Program-made: the position numbers and the translations under genes
Assembly (NCBI RefSeq): GCF_900095265.1
Contig: NZ_LT607653.1
Coordinates: 1 to 64,000, forward strand
Direction: 5' to 3'
Source: Janthinobacterium sp. UMAB-56
Lineage (GTDB): Bacteria > Pseudomonadota > Gammaproteobacteria > Burkholderiales > Burkholderiaceae_D
DNA: 64,000 nt
The notes under the pieces: generated by a model
What the model was told of the DNA's origin: nothing
The model's database searches: none
The model's input: only the letters and a program-made list of their open reading frames with translations
Shown here: positions 47,462 to 57,140 of the stretch, in pieces
Layout: every line of letters starts with the position of its first letter
Position numbering within the stretch: position 1 is the stretch's first letter

Positions 47462-48802
47462 ATGCACAGCACGCGCGAATACAATTTTGACGGCCTGGTC
47501 GGGCCATCGCATAACTATGCCGGACTCTCGTTCGGCAACGTGGCCTCGTTCAGCAATGTGAAAAGCGCCTCGAATCCGAAGCAGGCCGCCCTGCAGGGCC
47601 TGGCCAAGATGCGTGCGCTCGCCGCGCGTGGCTTTGCGCAAGCCTTGCTGCCGCCGCAGGACAGGCCCAATTTCCGCTTGCTGCGCTCCATCGGTTTCAC
47701 GGGCACGGACGCCGAGGTGCTGGCGCGCGCCTACAAGGAGTCGCCCGTCATCCTGGCCTGCGCCTATTCCGCCTCTCCCATGTGGACGGCGAACGCCGCC
47801 ACGGTCAGCCCGTCGGCCGACACGCAGGATGGCCGCGTGCATTTCACGGCCGCCAACCTGAATAACAAGCTGCACCGCGCCTTCGAGCACGCGCAGTCGG
47901 CGCGCAGCCTGCGCGCCATTTTCAGCGACGAACAGCACTTCGCCGTGCACGACGCGCTGCCGTCGACGCCCGCCTTTGGCGATGAGGGCGCGGCCAACCA
48001 CACGCGTTTGGGCGCGAACCATGGCGCGCCATCGGTTGAATTGTTCGTGTATGGCCGGGTGGAGTTCGATCCGTCGGCGCCATCGCCGAAGCGCTACCCG
48101 GCGCGCCAGACCCTGGAAGCGTCGCAAGCCGTGGCGCGCCTGCATGGCCTGGACGCCAGGCGCACCGTGTACGTGCAACAGAACCCGGACGTGATCGACC
48201 AGGGCGTGTTCCATAACGACGTCATCGCCGTCGGCAATGGCAATGTGCTGTTCTATCATGAACAGGCGTTTGCCGATGAAGAGGAGAGCCTGTCGCAGCT
48301 GCGCCGCGCCGTCGCAGCCACGGGCGCGCAACTGGACGCGCTGCGCGTGGACACGGGGCAGGTGCCGATCGCCGACGCCGTCAGCAGCTATCTGTTCAAC
48401 AGCCAGTTGCTGACGAAAGAGGGCGGCAAGATGGCGCTGGTGATACCGCAGGAGTGCCAGGAAAACCGCGCCGTGTCGCGCTACCTGGAAGGCCTGGTGG
48501 CTGGCGGTGGTCCCATCGATGAACTGATTCATTTCGATCTGCGCCAGAGCATGCGCAACGGCGGTGGCCCCGCTTGCCTGCGTTTGCGCGTGGCGCTGAC
48601 GGAAACCGAAGCGCGCGCCATGCACCAGGGCGTGATCATGACGGAAACGCTGTACCATCGGCTGGTGCAGTGGGTGGAAAAACACTACCGCGACCATCTT
48701 GAGCCGAGCGACCTGGCCGACCCGCAACTGGCGCTGGAAGTGCATGCGGCGCTTGAAGAATTGACGATCATCCTCAACTTACCGGGATTGTACGACTTGT
48801 AG
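47462..48802 (+). CDS. astB: N-succinylarginine dihydrolase
   Basis: The protein of 446 residues hydrolyses N2-succinylarginine to succinylornithine, CO2 and two ammonia, the second AST step. It has the amidinotransferase fold, with [19 protein letters not shown] at the start, [20 protein letters not shown] carrying the catalytic His, and [12 protein letters not shown] carrying the nucleophile Cys372. The length equals E. coli AstB within one residue or so. AAGGAAA precedes the ATG. Confidence 0.97.
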   Translation: MHSTREYNFDGLVGPSHNYAGLSFGNVASFSNVKSASNPKQAALQGLAKMRALAARGFAQALLPPQDRPNFRLLRSIGFTGTDAEVLARAYKESPVILACAYSASPMWTANAATVSPSADTQDGRVHFTAANLNNKLHRAFEHAQSARSLRAIFSDEQHFAVHDALPSTPAFGDEGAANHTRLGANHGAPSVELFVYGRVEFDPSAPSPKRYPARQTLEASQAVARLHGLDARRTVYVQQNPDVIDQGVFHNDVIAVGNGNVLFYHEQAFADEEESLSQLRRAVAATGAQLDALRVDTGQVPIADAVSSYLFNSQLLTKEGGKMALVIPQECQENRAVSRYLEGLVAGGGPIDELIHFDLRQSMRNGGGPACLRLRVALTETEARAMHQGVIMTETLYHRLVQWVEKHYRDHLEPSDLADPQLALEVHAALEELTIILNLPGLYDL

Positions 48803-48890
48803 GCGATAGAAAACACCCAGAAAAAATCCGAGACAGACTATCCGTAGCACAGACAGAATCGGACGGGCGACCCCCGTCTCTTGACACCGC

Positions 48891-48896
48891 TGCCGC
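48891..48896 (+). promoter_or_regulatory. Isolated TTGACA before gdhB
   Basis: A perfect -35 hexamer lies 60 bases before the gdhB start in a 153-bp gap, the largest inside the AST operon. At 17 bases spacing the -10 would be CGACAG, a poor match, so an internal promoter is only possible. Confidence 0.25.
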
Positions 48897-48955
48897 GCAG
48901 CCACAAGCCCGAACGACAGCGTTGGACATTCACATTACCGTAATGGAGATGCAAG

Positions 48956-51900
48956 ATGAATCACACGCCACAAGATTTGCGTACACAAACGCTGGAGCTG
49001 ATTAACGCGGCTGGCAATGCAGGCAAGGCGGCAGCGCCTGTCGTGCAGCTGGTGCAGGCATGGCTCGACTCGCTCGATGCCGAAGACCTGGCAGACATTG
49101 CGCCCGACAGCCTGGCGCCCGTGCTGGTCGACGGTTTCACGCAAGCGGCCAAGCGTACCGGCAGCGGTTGCCAGATCGCCACCCTGCGTTATGCGGATGG
49201 CCGTGGCGGCATGGCGAGCGCCTTGCTGATCCTGAACGAAGACATGCCTTACCTGGTCGACTCCATCGTCATGGCCATGCGCCGCCAGCACCTGGCCGTG
49301 CGCGGCGTAATGAATACCGTGCTGCCCGTGCGCCGCGCCGCTGACGGCAAGGTGGAAGCAGTGCGCCAGCCGGGCGACCCGCTTGAATCGTATGTACTGG
49401 TGCTGCTCGACGAAGAGCTGGCGCCGGAAGCCCTGGCCGCGCTGGTCGCCGCCCTGGAGACGGTCGCGCGTGACGCCTTTGTGGTGCGCCGCGATAGCGC
49501 CGCCATGGGTGATCGCCTGGCCGCCGTGGCTACCGCCGCCGCCCTGCATGGCGAAGAAGGCGCGGAAGTCGCCGCCTTCCTGGAATGGGCCCGCAGCGGC
49601 GGCTTTGAAGTGTTCGGCTACGCCTATTACCGCGTCAAGCCGGGCGTGCGCGAACTCGAACGCGACATTCCTAGCCGCGTCGGCGTGTTGCAGGATACGG
49701 CGCACCCGGTATATGGCACCTGCCTGGCGAATATCCCGGGCGACTTCGACACCCTGGCCAAGCGCGACTCGGCGCTGTCCATCGTCAAGGCTGACGTGGC
49801 AGGCACCCTGCACCGCGACCAGCAGTTAGACTTCATCGGCGTGCGCGATATGGATGCGCAAGGCGCGATCCTGGGCGAGCATTGCTTCGTCGGCCTGTTC
49901 ACCCGCGCCGGCAACTCCACCCCGCTGGCGGCGCTGCCGTTTGCGCGCGGCCGCGTGGCCAAGGTACTGAGCCTGGCCGGCGTGCGCCAGCAAGGCTTCC
50001 GCGCCGAGAAATTCCGTGAAATCCTCGAATCCCTGCCGCGCACGGAAGCGCTGGAGGCGGACCTCGACTGGCTGGCGCAAGTGTGCGGCGCCGTCGTCTC
50101 GCTGTACAAGCAGCCGCGCACCAAGGTCTTCGCGCGCCGCGACGTCTACGCGCGCCACCTGAACGTGCTGGTCTACCTGCCGCGCGAGCGCTACAGCGCC
50201 AGCGTGGCATCGAGCCTGGCAAAAGCCCTGCAAGCCAGTTCCGGCGCCACGCATGTGAGCATGCAAACCCTGGTGGCAGACGGCCCCCTGGCGCGCGTCT
50301 ACCTGATCGCCCACGCCGCGCGCTACCCGCTGGACCTGGAAACGGATATCGAACAGCCGCTCCTGGGCGTGCTCGATGGCTGGCACAACGGCTTCGCCGC
50401 CGTGGCAGACGCCGTGCCCGACGTGGCACTGCGCAGCAGCCTGCGTAAACTCTGCGCCACCCTGCCGCTCGACTATGTGGCCGCCACTACCCCGGCCGTC
50501 GCCTTGCGCGACCTCGACACCATCTTGCGCAATACCGATCCGGCGCACGTGGCCGTGCGCATCGAGACGGGCCTTGTCACCACCATTCGTTTGTACTCGG
50601 CCAACAAGGTGCCGCCGCTGTCGACCATCCTGCCGGCCCTGCACAATGCGGGCGTGGCCATCGACCGCGAACAGGCATACTCGGTTTCCTTGTTCGACGG
50701 CACGCGCTATTTCGTCACCAGCCTGACGGTCGATGCCGCCAGTGCGGCGAAACTGGCGCAGCCATCCGTCGTCGCCGTGGCGCAGGAATTGTTTGCCGCC
50801 CTGTTCAACGACACGGCCGAAGATGGCCGCCTGAATGGCCTGGTCATCGAAGGCGGCTTGTCGACGCGCGAAGTGCAACTGGTGCGCGCCTACACCAGCT
50901 ACTGGCGCCAGGCAGGCAGCAGCTTCTCGGTGCGCTACATCGCCGAAAGCCTGCGCAAGCAGCCGGCCCAGGTCAAAGCCCTGGTCGAGGCCTTCCTGCA
51001 GCGCTTCGATCCGGCACTGTCCGACGCGCAGCACGCGGCGGCCCTGGAAAGCATCGCCGCCATCAAGGCCGGCCTGCCGTCCGTGAACCACGCGGACACC
51101 GAGGAAATCCTCGGCGCGCTGGCCGATCTGATGGCCGCCACCCTGCGCACCAGCTACTTCCAGAACAATCAACAGGGTGACAAGATCATCTTCAAGTTCG
51201 ACACCAGCAGCCTGGCGCTGGTGCCGGAACCGCGTCCTTACCGCGAGATTTTCGTCTTTTCGCGTCGCTTTGAAGGCGTGCACCTGCGCGGCGGCCCTGT
51301 CGCCCGTGGCGGCTTGCGCTGGTCCGACCGCATGGAAGACTACCGTACCGAAGTGCTGGGCCTCGTCAAGGCCCAGATGGTGAAGAATGCCGTTATCGTG
51401 CCGGCCGGCGCGAAGGGTGGTTTTGTCTGCAAGATGATGCCGAAGGACGCCGTGCGCGAAACCATCGCGGCCGAGGGCGAAGCCGTGTACCGCCTGTTCA
51501 TTTCCAGCCTGCTGGAAGTGACGGACAACCGCTCCCTTGGCAATATCGTGCCGCCGGTCGATACCGTCTGTTTCGACGAAGCCGACCCGTACCTGGTGGT
51601 GGCTGCCGACAAGGGCACGGCGACGTTCTCGGACATCGCCAACGGCATCGCCGTGCAGCGCGGCTTCTGGCTCGGTGACGCGTTCGCCTCGGGTGGCTCG
51701 AATGGCTACGACCACAAGAAGCTGGGCATCACCGCCAAGGGCGCATTCGAAGCCGTGAAGCGCCACTTCTATGAAATGGACCACGACCTGAACACCACCC
51801 CGATCACCATGGTCGGCGTGGGTGACATGTCGGGCGACGTGTTCGGCAATGGCGTACTGCTGTCGCGCCAGCTGAAACTGGTGGCTGCATTCGACCACCG

Positions 51901-53683
51901 CCACATCTTCCTCGACCCGACACCGGACGTCGCCGTCTCGTTCGATGAACGCGCGCGCCTGTTTGCCTTGCCGCGTTCCTCGTGGGATGACTACAACAAG
52001 GACTTGATATCAAATGGCGGCGGCGTGTATCCGCGCTCCGTCCGCAGCATCGAACTGTCGCCGCAAATCCGCGCCGCGCTCGATATCGCCGAAACCTCGC
52101 TGCCGCCGGAAGAACTGATGCACCGTATCCTGAAGTCGCCGGTGGACCTGTTCTACAACGGCGGTATCGGTACCTACATCAAGGCTTCGACGGAAACGCA
52201 CGCACAAGTGAAAGACCGCGCGAATGACCATATCCGCGTCAGCGGCAATGAGCTGCGCGTGAAAGTGGTGGCCGAAGGCGGCAACCTGGGTGCGACGCAG
52301 GCAGGCCGTATCGAGTTCGCGCTGGCGGGCGGACGCATCTTCACCGATGCGATCGACAACTCGGCCGGCGTGGATTGCTCGGACCATGAAGTGAACGTGA
52401 AAATCTGGCTGGACGTGGAAGTCAATGCGGGCAAGCTGACGGAAGAAGAACGCAACCGCGAGCTGTATGCAATGACGGACGACGTCGAGCGCCTGGTCTT
52501 GCGCGATAACACGCAGCAGACGCATTTGCTGGTGCGCGAGCTGCAGGCACAAAGCGAAAGCGCCGTGCAGGATGGCTATGCCGCCCTGATCGCCAGCCTG
52601 GAAGAAGAGGGCGCCCTGTCGCGCGAACTGGAGCAATTGCCTTCGGTGGCCGAACTCGCACGCAGGAAGAGCGATGGTCGTGGCCTGACCACGCCGGAAC
52701 TGGCGGTGGTGATCGCCAACGTGAAGAACCGCTTCAAGCGCATCCTCTCAAGCCTGCCGCTGACGGACGCAACGTGGGCCGAGCCGGTCCTGAAACCTTA
52801 CTTCCCATCCTTGCTGGTGGCAACGCGTTCGGCGCTCGACCATCCGCTGGCCAATGCCATCCTGGCGACCGTGCTGGCCAATGAAGTGATCAACCGCTGC
52901 GGCCCGCTGATGATCCGCAACCTGGCGGCGGAACATGGCGTGGAAGAGTCCAGCGTGATCCTGGCCTGGGGCCAGGCCTGGGTGGCGCTGAACCTGGCGC
53001 CCGTGTTCGACGCGCTCGATGCCGATGCCCTGACGGTGCCGCGTGAGGTGTCGATCAAGGTCGATGCGCAAACGCGCGTGCTGCAGCAAACCATGATCGC
53101 CGGCGTGCTGTCCGTGCCGGCCGAGCAATTGCGCGGCGCCGGCCTGGCCGAACTCACGCGCCTGTTTGGCGCGGAATCGAAGCGCGACCTGCTCAAGGCT
53201 GTCGGCATCAAATCCGAGGCGGCGCAGGTAGCCGGCTTGACGCCGGCCTTCGTGCAGGCCTGGGATGCGGTCGATGCGCTGGAAGTCGTCGCCGGCTTCC
53301 TGTTCCCAGCCCTGTCCGTGCCGCGTCCGGCTTCGATGGACCTGGCCGCCTTCCTGCAAGTGGGCCTGGCCCTGCGCAGCCAGGCGGGCATCGACACCCT
53401 GGAGCGTGGCCTGAAGCTGGCCGCGCAAGGCAAGTCGCAGGAACAGTTGCGCAATTACGCGCAGCAAGCGCTGCGCCGCACGCAACAGCGCCTGTTGACC
53501 CAGGTGCTGGCGCGCGCCCAGAAAGGCAATGCAGGCCAGGCCGTCGATGCGGTGACGGGTGCGCTGGGCCTGTCGTCCTATGTGGCGGCGACGGAACTGG
53601 AGCAAGCCATGCTGGACGTGTGGACCTTGTCGGAAGCCGTGAATAAAATCACGGCAAAAACTCCAGCGGAAGCGGCGGTGTAA
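48956..53683 (+). CDS. gdhB: NAD-specific glutamate dehydrogenase, large (180-kDa) type
   Basis: The protein of 1575 residues converts glutamate to 2-oxoglutarate and ammonia with NAD. The catalytic core lies in the second half: GGPVARGGLRWSDRMEDYRTE, then MVKNAVIVPAGAKGGFVCK with the substrate lysine (about residue 810), ITMVGVGDMSGDVFGNG for NAD binding, and VVAEGGNLGATQAGRIEFA. The long N-terminal part carries ACT-like regulatory segments in this family. It sits between astB and astE, and its stop overlaps the astE start as TAATG. In Pseudomonas aeruginosa gdhB is arginine-inducible through ArgR, which suits the location. Confidence 0.96.
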   Translation: MNHTPQDLRTQTLELINAAGNAGKAAAPVVQLVQAWLDSLDAEDLADIAPDSLAPVLVDGFTQAAKRTGSGCQIATLRYADGRGGMASALLILNEDMPYLVDSIVMAMRRQHLAVRGVMNTVLPVRRAADGKVEAVRQPGDPLESYVLVLLDEELAPEALAALVAALETVARDAFVVRRDSAAMGDRLAAVATAAALHGEEGAEVAAFLEWARSGGFEVFGYAYYRVKPGVRELERDIPSRVGVLQDTAHPVYGTCLANIPGDFDTLAKRDSALSIVKADVAGTLHRDQQLDFIGVRDMDAQGAILGEHCFVGLFTRAGNSTPLAALPFARGRVAKVLSLAGVRQQGFRAEKFREILESLPRTEALEADLDWLAQVCGAVVSLYKQPRTKVFARRDVYARHLNVLVYLPRERYSASVASSLAKALQASSGATHVSMQTLVADGPLARVYLIAHAARYPLDLETDIEQPLLGVLDGWHNGFAAVADAVPDVALRSSLRKLCATLPLDYVAATTPAVALRDLDTILRNTDPAHVAVRIETGLVTTIRLYSANKVPPLSTILPALHNAGVAIDREQAYSVSLFDGTRYFVTSLTVDAASAAKLAQPSVVAVAQELFAALFNDTAEDGRLNGLVIEGGLSTREVQLVRAYTSYWRQAGSSFSVRYIAESLRKQPAQVKALVEAFLQRFDPALSDAQHAAALESIAAIKAGLPSVNHADTEEILGALADLMAATLRTSYFQNNQQGDKIIFKFDTSSLALVPEPRPYREIFVFSRRFEGVHLRGGPVARGGLRWSDRMEDYRTEVLGLVKAQMVKNAVIVPAGAKGGFVCKMMPKDAVRETIAAEGEAVYRLFISSLLEVTDNRSLGNIVPPVDTVCFDEADPYLVVAADKGTATFSDIANGIAVQRGFWLGDAFASGGSNGYDHKKLGITAKGAFEAVKRHFYEMDHDLNTTPITMVGVGDMSGDVFGNGVLLSRQLKLVAAFDHRHIFLDPTPDVAVSFDERARLFALPRSSWDDYNKDLISNGGGVYPRSVRSIELSPQIRAALDIAETSLPPEELMHRILKSPVDLFYNGGIGTYIKASTETHAQVKDRANDHIRVSGNELRVKVVAEGGNLGATQAGRIEFALAGGRIFTDAIDNSAGVDCSDHEVNVKIWLDVEVNAGKLTEEERNRELYAMTDDVERLVLRDNTQQTHLLVRELQAQSESAVQDGYAALIASLEEEGALSRELEQLPSVAELARRKSDGRGLTTPELAVVIANVKNRFKRILSSLPLTDATWAEPVLKPYFPSLLVATRSALDHPLANAILATVLANEVINRCGPLMIRNLAAEHGVEESSVILAWGQAWVALNLAPVFDALDADALTVPREVSIKVDAQTRVLQQTMIAGVLSVPAEQLRGAGLAELTRLFGAESKRDLLKAVGIKSEAAQVAGLTPAFVQAWDAVDALEVVAGFLFPALSVPRPASMDLAAFLQVGLALRSQAGIDTLERGLKLAAQGKSQEQLRNYAQQALRRTQQRLLTQVLARAQKGNAGQAVDAVTGALGLSSYVAATELEQAMLDVWTLSEAVNKITAKTPAEAAV

Positions 53684-54702
53684 TGACGCAAGATGCAACA
53701 CAAGTAGTGCAGGGCGCTGGCGGCTTGCCGCCAGCCGTGCAGGCGCTGGCGCAGGCCGATTTCAGCGGCGTGGCGCAGTTGTTCGCCGACGCCGGTTTCG
53801 CGGTGGCCTTGCCGGCCCCCGGCATGCTGCAGGTAGTCAAGCCGCAGGCCGATGCAGGCCGCGCCAGCGTGGCCGTCTCGGTCGGCGTGCATGGCGACGA
53901 GACGGGGCCGATCGAAGTGCTGGCGCATCTGCTCGACGCTTTGTCGCGCGATGCGGCTAAGCTGGCCGTCGACCTGCTCGTTTGCGTGGGCAATGTCGAT
54001 GCGATCCGGGCCGGCAAGCGTTTTATCGACGCCGACCTGAATCGCATGTTCCGCCCTGTGCGGGGCAGCCTGGCGCAAGCGGCGGAAAGCGCGCGCGCCG
54101 ATGACATGATCGCAGCGACCAAGGCGTTCTTTGACGCGGCCGGTCCCGTGCGCTGGCACCTGGACTTGCACACGGCCATCCGGCCTTCCGTGTACCCCAC
54201 GTTTGCCATCGTGCCGGACCTGGTGGCCGACGATGCCAAGGCGCAGCTGATCGATTGGCTGGGCCAGGCGGCCATCGGCGCCATCATCATGAACCCGCAG
54301 TCGGCCGGCACCTACAGCTATTACTCGGCCGAGCATTTCGGCGCGGCCGCCAGCACGGTGGAGCTGGGCCGCGTGGGTACCCTGGGGCAGAACGACCTGA
54401 GCCTGTTCGACGATGTGTCGCGGGCGCTCGACGGCTTGCTGCGCGGCTGGCCTGCACAAGCCGTTAAGGCGCAGCCGCACGTGTTCAAGGTGGCGCAGGA
54501 AATCATCAAGCACAGCGATGAATTCCGCATGGCTTTTGATCGCAGCACGCAGAATTTCACCTCCCTGCCGCAGCACGCCGTGATCGCCAGCGATGGCGAC
54601 CATGTGTACACGGTGCAGCACGCGGAAGAGCTGGTGGTGTTTCCGAACCCGGATGTGCGCGTGGGCTTGCGCGCGGGATTGATGGTGGTGCGTACCTCCT
54701 GA
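53683..54702 (+). CDS. astE: Succinylglutamate desuccinylase
   Basis: The protein of 339 residues is a zinc enzyme of the AstE/aspartoacylase family and releases glutamate and succinate, the last AST step. Zinc ligands are His70 and Glu73 in SVGVHGDETGPIEVL and His163 in WHLDLHTAIRPS; DADLNRMFRP is another family block. The ATG overlaps the gdhB stop (TAATG), so the two are co-translated. A strong terminator follows. Confidence 0.96.
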   Translation: MTQDATQVVQGAGGLPPAVQALAQADFSGVAQLFADAGFAVALPAPGMLQVVKPQADAGRASVAVSVGVHGDETGPIEVLAHLLDALSRDAAKLAVDLLVCVGNVDAIRAGKRFIDADLNRMFRPVRGSLAQAAESARADDMIAATKAFFDAAGPVRWHLDLHTAIRPSVYPTFAIVPDLVADDAKAQLIDWLGQAAIGAIIMNPQSAGTYSYYSAEHFGAAASTVELGRVGTLGQNDLSLFDDVSRALDGLLRGWPAQAVKAQPHVFKVAQEIIKHSDEFRMAFDRSTQNFTSLPQHAVIASDGDHVYTVQHAEELVVFPNPDVRVGLRAGLMVVRTS

Positions 54703-54727
54703 TTGTTCAGCCATCACGCAGTATCAG

Positions 54728-54761
54728 GCGCCAGCCGGGGGAACCCGCTGGCGCTTTTTTT
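54728..54761 (+). terminator. Terminator of the AST-gdhB operon
   Basis: GCGCCAGC and GCTGGCGC form a perfect 8-bp stem around an 11-base loop and run into seven T residues, 25 bases after the astE stop. Confidence 0.92.
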
Positions 54762-54849
54762 ATGGAAAAGATGCTGCACAGAAATAATTATCCATTAAGC
54801 AATCGCCTGGTTTAAAATATTTGCCCTTTTGCAATTTCTTGGACCGATC

Positions 54850-55806
54850 ATGTTGAAACGCCTGCTGACAGCATTGCTGTGCCTGACCCTCTCCGGCCTG
54901 ACGGCTGCCGCCCCTGCCGACGAGAAGGCAGCCGCGCCGGAAATGACGGCCGAGCAATTCCTCGCGCAGTTGCACCTGCAGCGCGGCAAAATCACTTTGC
55001 CAGGCGCTATCGCCACCCTGGATTTGCCGGCCAACTTCCGTTATTTGTCGCCAGCGGACGCCGAGCGCGTGCTGGTTGATGCCTGGGGCAACCCGCCGGG
55101 AATGGAATCGCTGGGCATGATCGTGCCCGCCAAGACCAGCGTGCTCGAGCGCGATAGCTGGGGTGTCATCGTGACGTATGAAAAGGAAGGGCATATCAAG
55201 GATGACGATGCGGACAGCATCAAGTACGACGAATTACTCAAGGATATGCAGGCGTCCGTGCTGGAGAACAATGCGGAGCGCAAAAAGCAGGGCTATCCCG
55301 GCATCCATTTGATGGGTTGGGCGGAGAAACCCAGCTATGCCAAGGATACGCACAAGCTGTACTGGGCCAAGGATTTGATGGTCGATGGCGGCGTGCACTC
55401 GCTGAACTACAACGTGCGCGTGCTGGGCCGCGAAGGCGTGCTGAACCTGAATGCGATTGCCAGCATGCAGCAGATCGAGGCGATCAAGAAAGAGATGCAG
55501 CAAGTGACGGCATTCACGGAATTTACCGCGGGTAATCGCTACACGGATTTCGACAGCAAGACGGACAAGGTGGCCGAATATGGCCTGGCGGCGCTGGTGG
55601 CAGGTGGCGTGGCCAGCAAGCTGGGCCTGTTTGGCAAGCTGCTGGCGCTGTTGCTGGCCTTCAAGAAAGTGCTGCTGCTGGCCGTGGTGGGCGGCGGTGC
55701 GGCTATCGTCAAGTTCCTGGGCGGCAAGCGCAAGGATAAGCAGGCACAGCCGCCGGTGGTTCAGCCCGTCCATGCGCCGGACGGCAAGGTGAATCTGGAG
55801 AAGTAG
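54850..55806 (+). CDS. DUF2167 family membrane protein
   Basis: The protein of 318 residues has a signal peptide (cut near TAAAPA), a long exported domain with the DUF2167 blocks GKITLPGAIATLDLPANFRYL, VIVTYEKEGHIKDDDADSI and HLMGWAEKPSYAKDTHKLYW, and a C-terminal hydrophobic pair of spans (about residues 245-295) ending in a Lys-rich tail. The function is unknown. ATG 54850 suits the signal peptide better than the in-frame TTG at 54829. Confidence 0.85.
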   Translation: MLKRLLTALLCLTLSGLTAAAPADEKAAAPEMTAEQFLAQLHLQRGKITLPGAIATLDLPANFRYLSPADAERVLVDAWGNPPGMESLGMIVPAKTSVLERDSWGVIVTYEKEGHIKDDDADSIKYDELLKDMQASVLENNAERKKQGYPGIHLMGWAEKPSYAKDTHKLYWAKDLMVDGGVHSLNYNVRVLGREGVLNLNAIASMQQIEAIKKEMQQVTAFTEFTAGNRYTDFDSKTDKVAEYGLAALVAGGVASKLGLFGKLLALLLAFKKVLLLAVVGGGAAIVKFLGGKRKDKQAQPPVVQPVHAPDGKVNLEK

Positions 55807-55906
55807 TAAGAACTGAGGCTATCCGTGCGTCGGCGCACATGCGCGCGCTGCCGGAAAACAGCGCCTCGGGTACACTGGCTTCATCGTTCACTATCAGGAG
55901 TCCGCC

Positions 55907-56416
55907 ATGTCCGTGTCCATGTATCAGGCAAGCATCCCCGTCTTCATTCGCGGCTTGCGGGTCGTCTCGGCCCTGCTGGAAAAAGCGCAAGCCCATGTGG
56001 AGGAGGATGGCATCGTGCCGGAGATTTTATTGGGTGCGCAGCTGGCGCCCGACATGCTGGACTTGACGGCGCAGGTGCAGCGCGCCAGCGATACGTCGAA
56101 GATGTCGGTCGAGCGCCTGAGCGGTGTGCCGGCGCCGAAGTTCGAGGATAACGAAGCATCGTTCGAGCAACTACTAGAGCGCATCGCCAATACCATCGCC
56201 TATATCGACAGCGTGAATGCGGGCCAGATGGCTGGCAGCGCGCAGAAGGAAGTCGTGCTGAACTGGACGGATGAAGGCAAGAAATTCTCGGGCGACAATT
56301 ATCTGCTCAGCTTTGCCCTGCCGAATTTCTATTTCCACGTTTCCATGGTCCACGCCATTTTGAGAAACAATGGTGTGGCCGTGGGCAAGCTCGACTATCT
56401 GGGACCCTACGATTAA
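55907..56416 (+). CDS. DUF1993 family protein
   Basis: The protein of 169 residues matches the DUF1993 family: MYQASIPVFIRGLRVVSALLEKA at the start, then GAQLAPDMLDLTAQVQRASD, and FALPNFYFHVSMVHAILRNNGV towards the end. It is a predicted helical bundle without signal or membrane segments, related in shape to DinB-like proteins. The function is unknown. AGGAG lies before the ATG. Its TAA overlaps the stop of the convergent gene in TTAA. Confidence 0.85.
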   Translation: MSVSMYQASIPVFIRGLRVVSALLEKAQAHVEEDGIVPEILLGAQLAPDMLDLTAQVQRASDTSKMSVERLSGVPAPKFEDNEASFEQLLERIANTIAYIDSVNAGQMAGSAQKEVVLNWTDEGKKFSGDNYLLSFALPNFYFHVSMVHAILRNNGVAVGKLDYLGPYD

Positions 56417-56964
56417 CGCTGCGGCTGCTGCACCTGGTTCTGCACTGCATTGCCCAGCATGCCGCCGCCGATCACGCCGGCCACTGTCGCCAGCGCCTTG
56501 CCGCGGCCGCCACCGACCTGATTGCCGATCAAGCCGCCGATGACGGCGCCCGTGCCGATGCCCACGTAGTTGGGCTGGGCGGCCGGTGCAGGCACTGGCT
56601 GCGGCTGGCGTGCCGGTTCGCGGTAGCTGGCCTCGCGGTAGCCATCGTCATTGTAGGCAGGACGGGCCTGCGCCACTTGCGTGTGGTGTACGACGCGCTT
56701 GTGCACGACGGGCGCCGGGGTCGCTTGCGCGACGACAGGCGCGGCTATCGGTGCACTCACGGGTGCAGTCGCGGGCGCTGCCAGGGCTGCTGCGCTGGCC
56801 GGCGTCATGCTGGCCATGTCGGCAGGCACGGCAGGCACAGTCGCCCGCGAATTGGGCAGGATGCCGGCGATGGACGCCGCGCCCACCAGGCACAGGACCG
56901 TCACGGAAATGGCGGCGCCGGCCATCAAGGGGTGGATGCGGCTGGCGGTAGTCGTCGTGTTCAT
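56413..56964 (-). CDS. Glycine-zipper 2TM-domain envelope protein
   Basis: The protein of 183 residues has an N-terminal hydrophobic segment (AGAAISVTVLCLVGAASIAG) acting as signal anchor, then an Ala/Pro/Val-rich linker, and at the C-terminus a glycine zipper (YVGIGTGAVIGGLIGNQVGG and VAGVIGGGMLGNAVQNQV). Related proteins are found in the outer membrane or periplasm and are often stress-induced. AGGAGA precedes the ATG. It diverges from the ene-reductase gene. Confidence 0.85.
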   Translation of the reverse strand: MNTTTTASRIHPLMAGAAISVTVLCLVGAASIAGILPNSRATVPAVPADMASMTPASAAALAAPATAPVSAPIAAPVVAQATPAPVVHKRVVHHTQVAQARPAYNDDGYREASYREPARQPQPVPAPAAQPNYVGIGTGAVIGGLIGNQVGGGRGKALATVAGVIGGGMLGNAVQNQVQQPQR

Positions 56965-57140
56965 GTGTTCTCCTGGGGGGCAAGGTGTTGCGGTGTTGTT
57001 GATGTGTCTAGCTGATGTGTCCAGATTAACGGCCGCGCCTGCGCAAGGCTAGCCCTTGCGCTGTATCAAACGTAAGCAGGTGTAAGCCGCGCTGTCCAAA
57101 GCGCAGTAGAATCGGTGCTTCCCCTTTTTCGGAGTCCGTC

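Noticed and set aside
45980-48745. A 921-codon minus-strand frame across astD and astB
   Set aside because: It is an antisense shadow without motifs, contradicted by complete, motif-bearing genes on the plus strand.
49826-51904. A 692-codon minus-strand frame inside gdhB
   Set aside because: Antisense shadow in GC-rich sequence; His/Gln/Arg-rich and without a ribosome site or domain.
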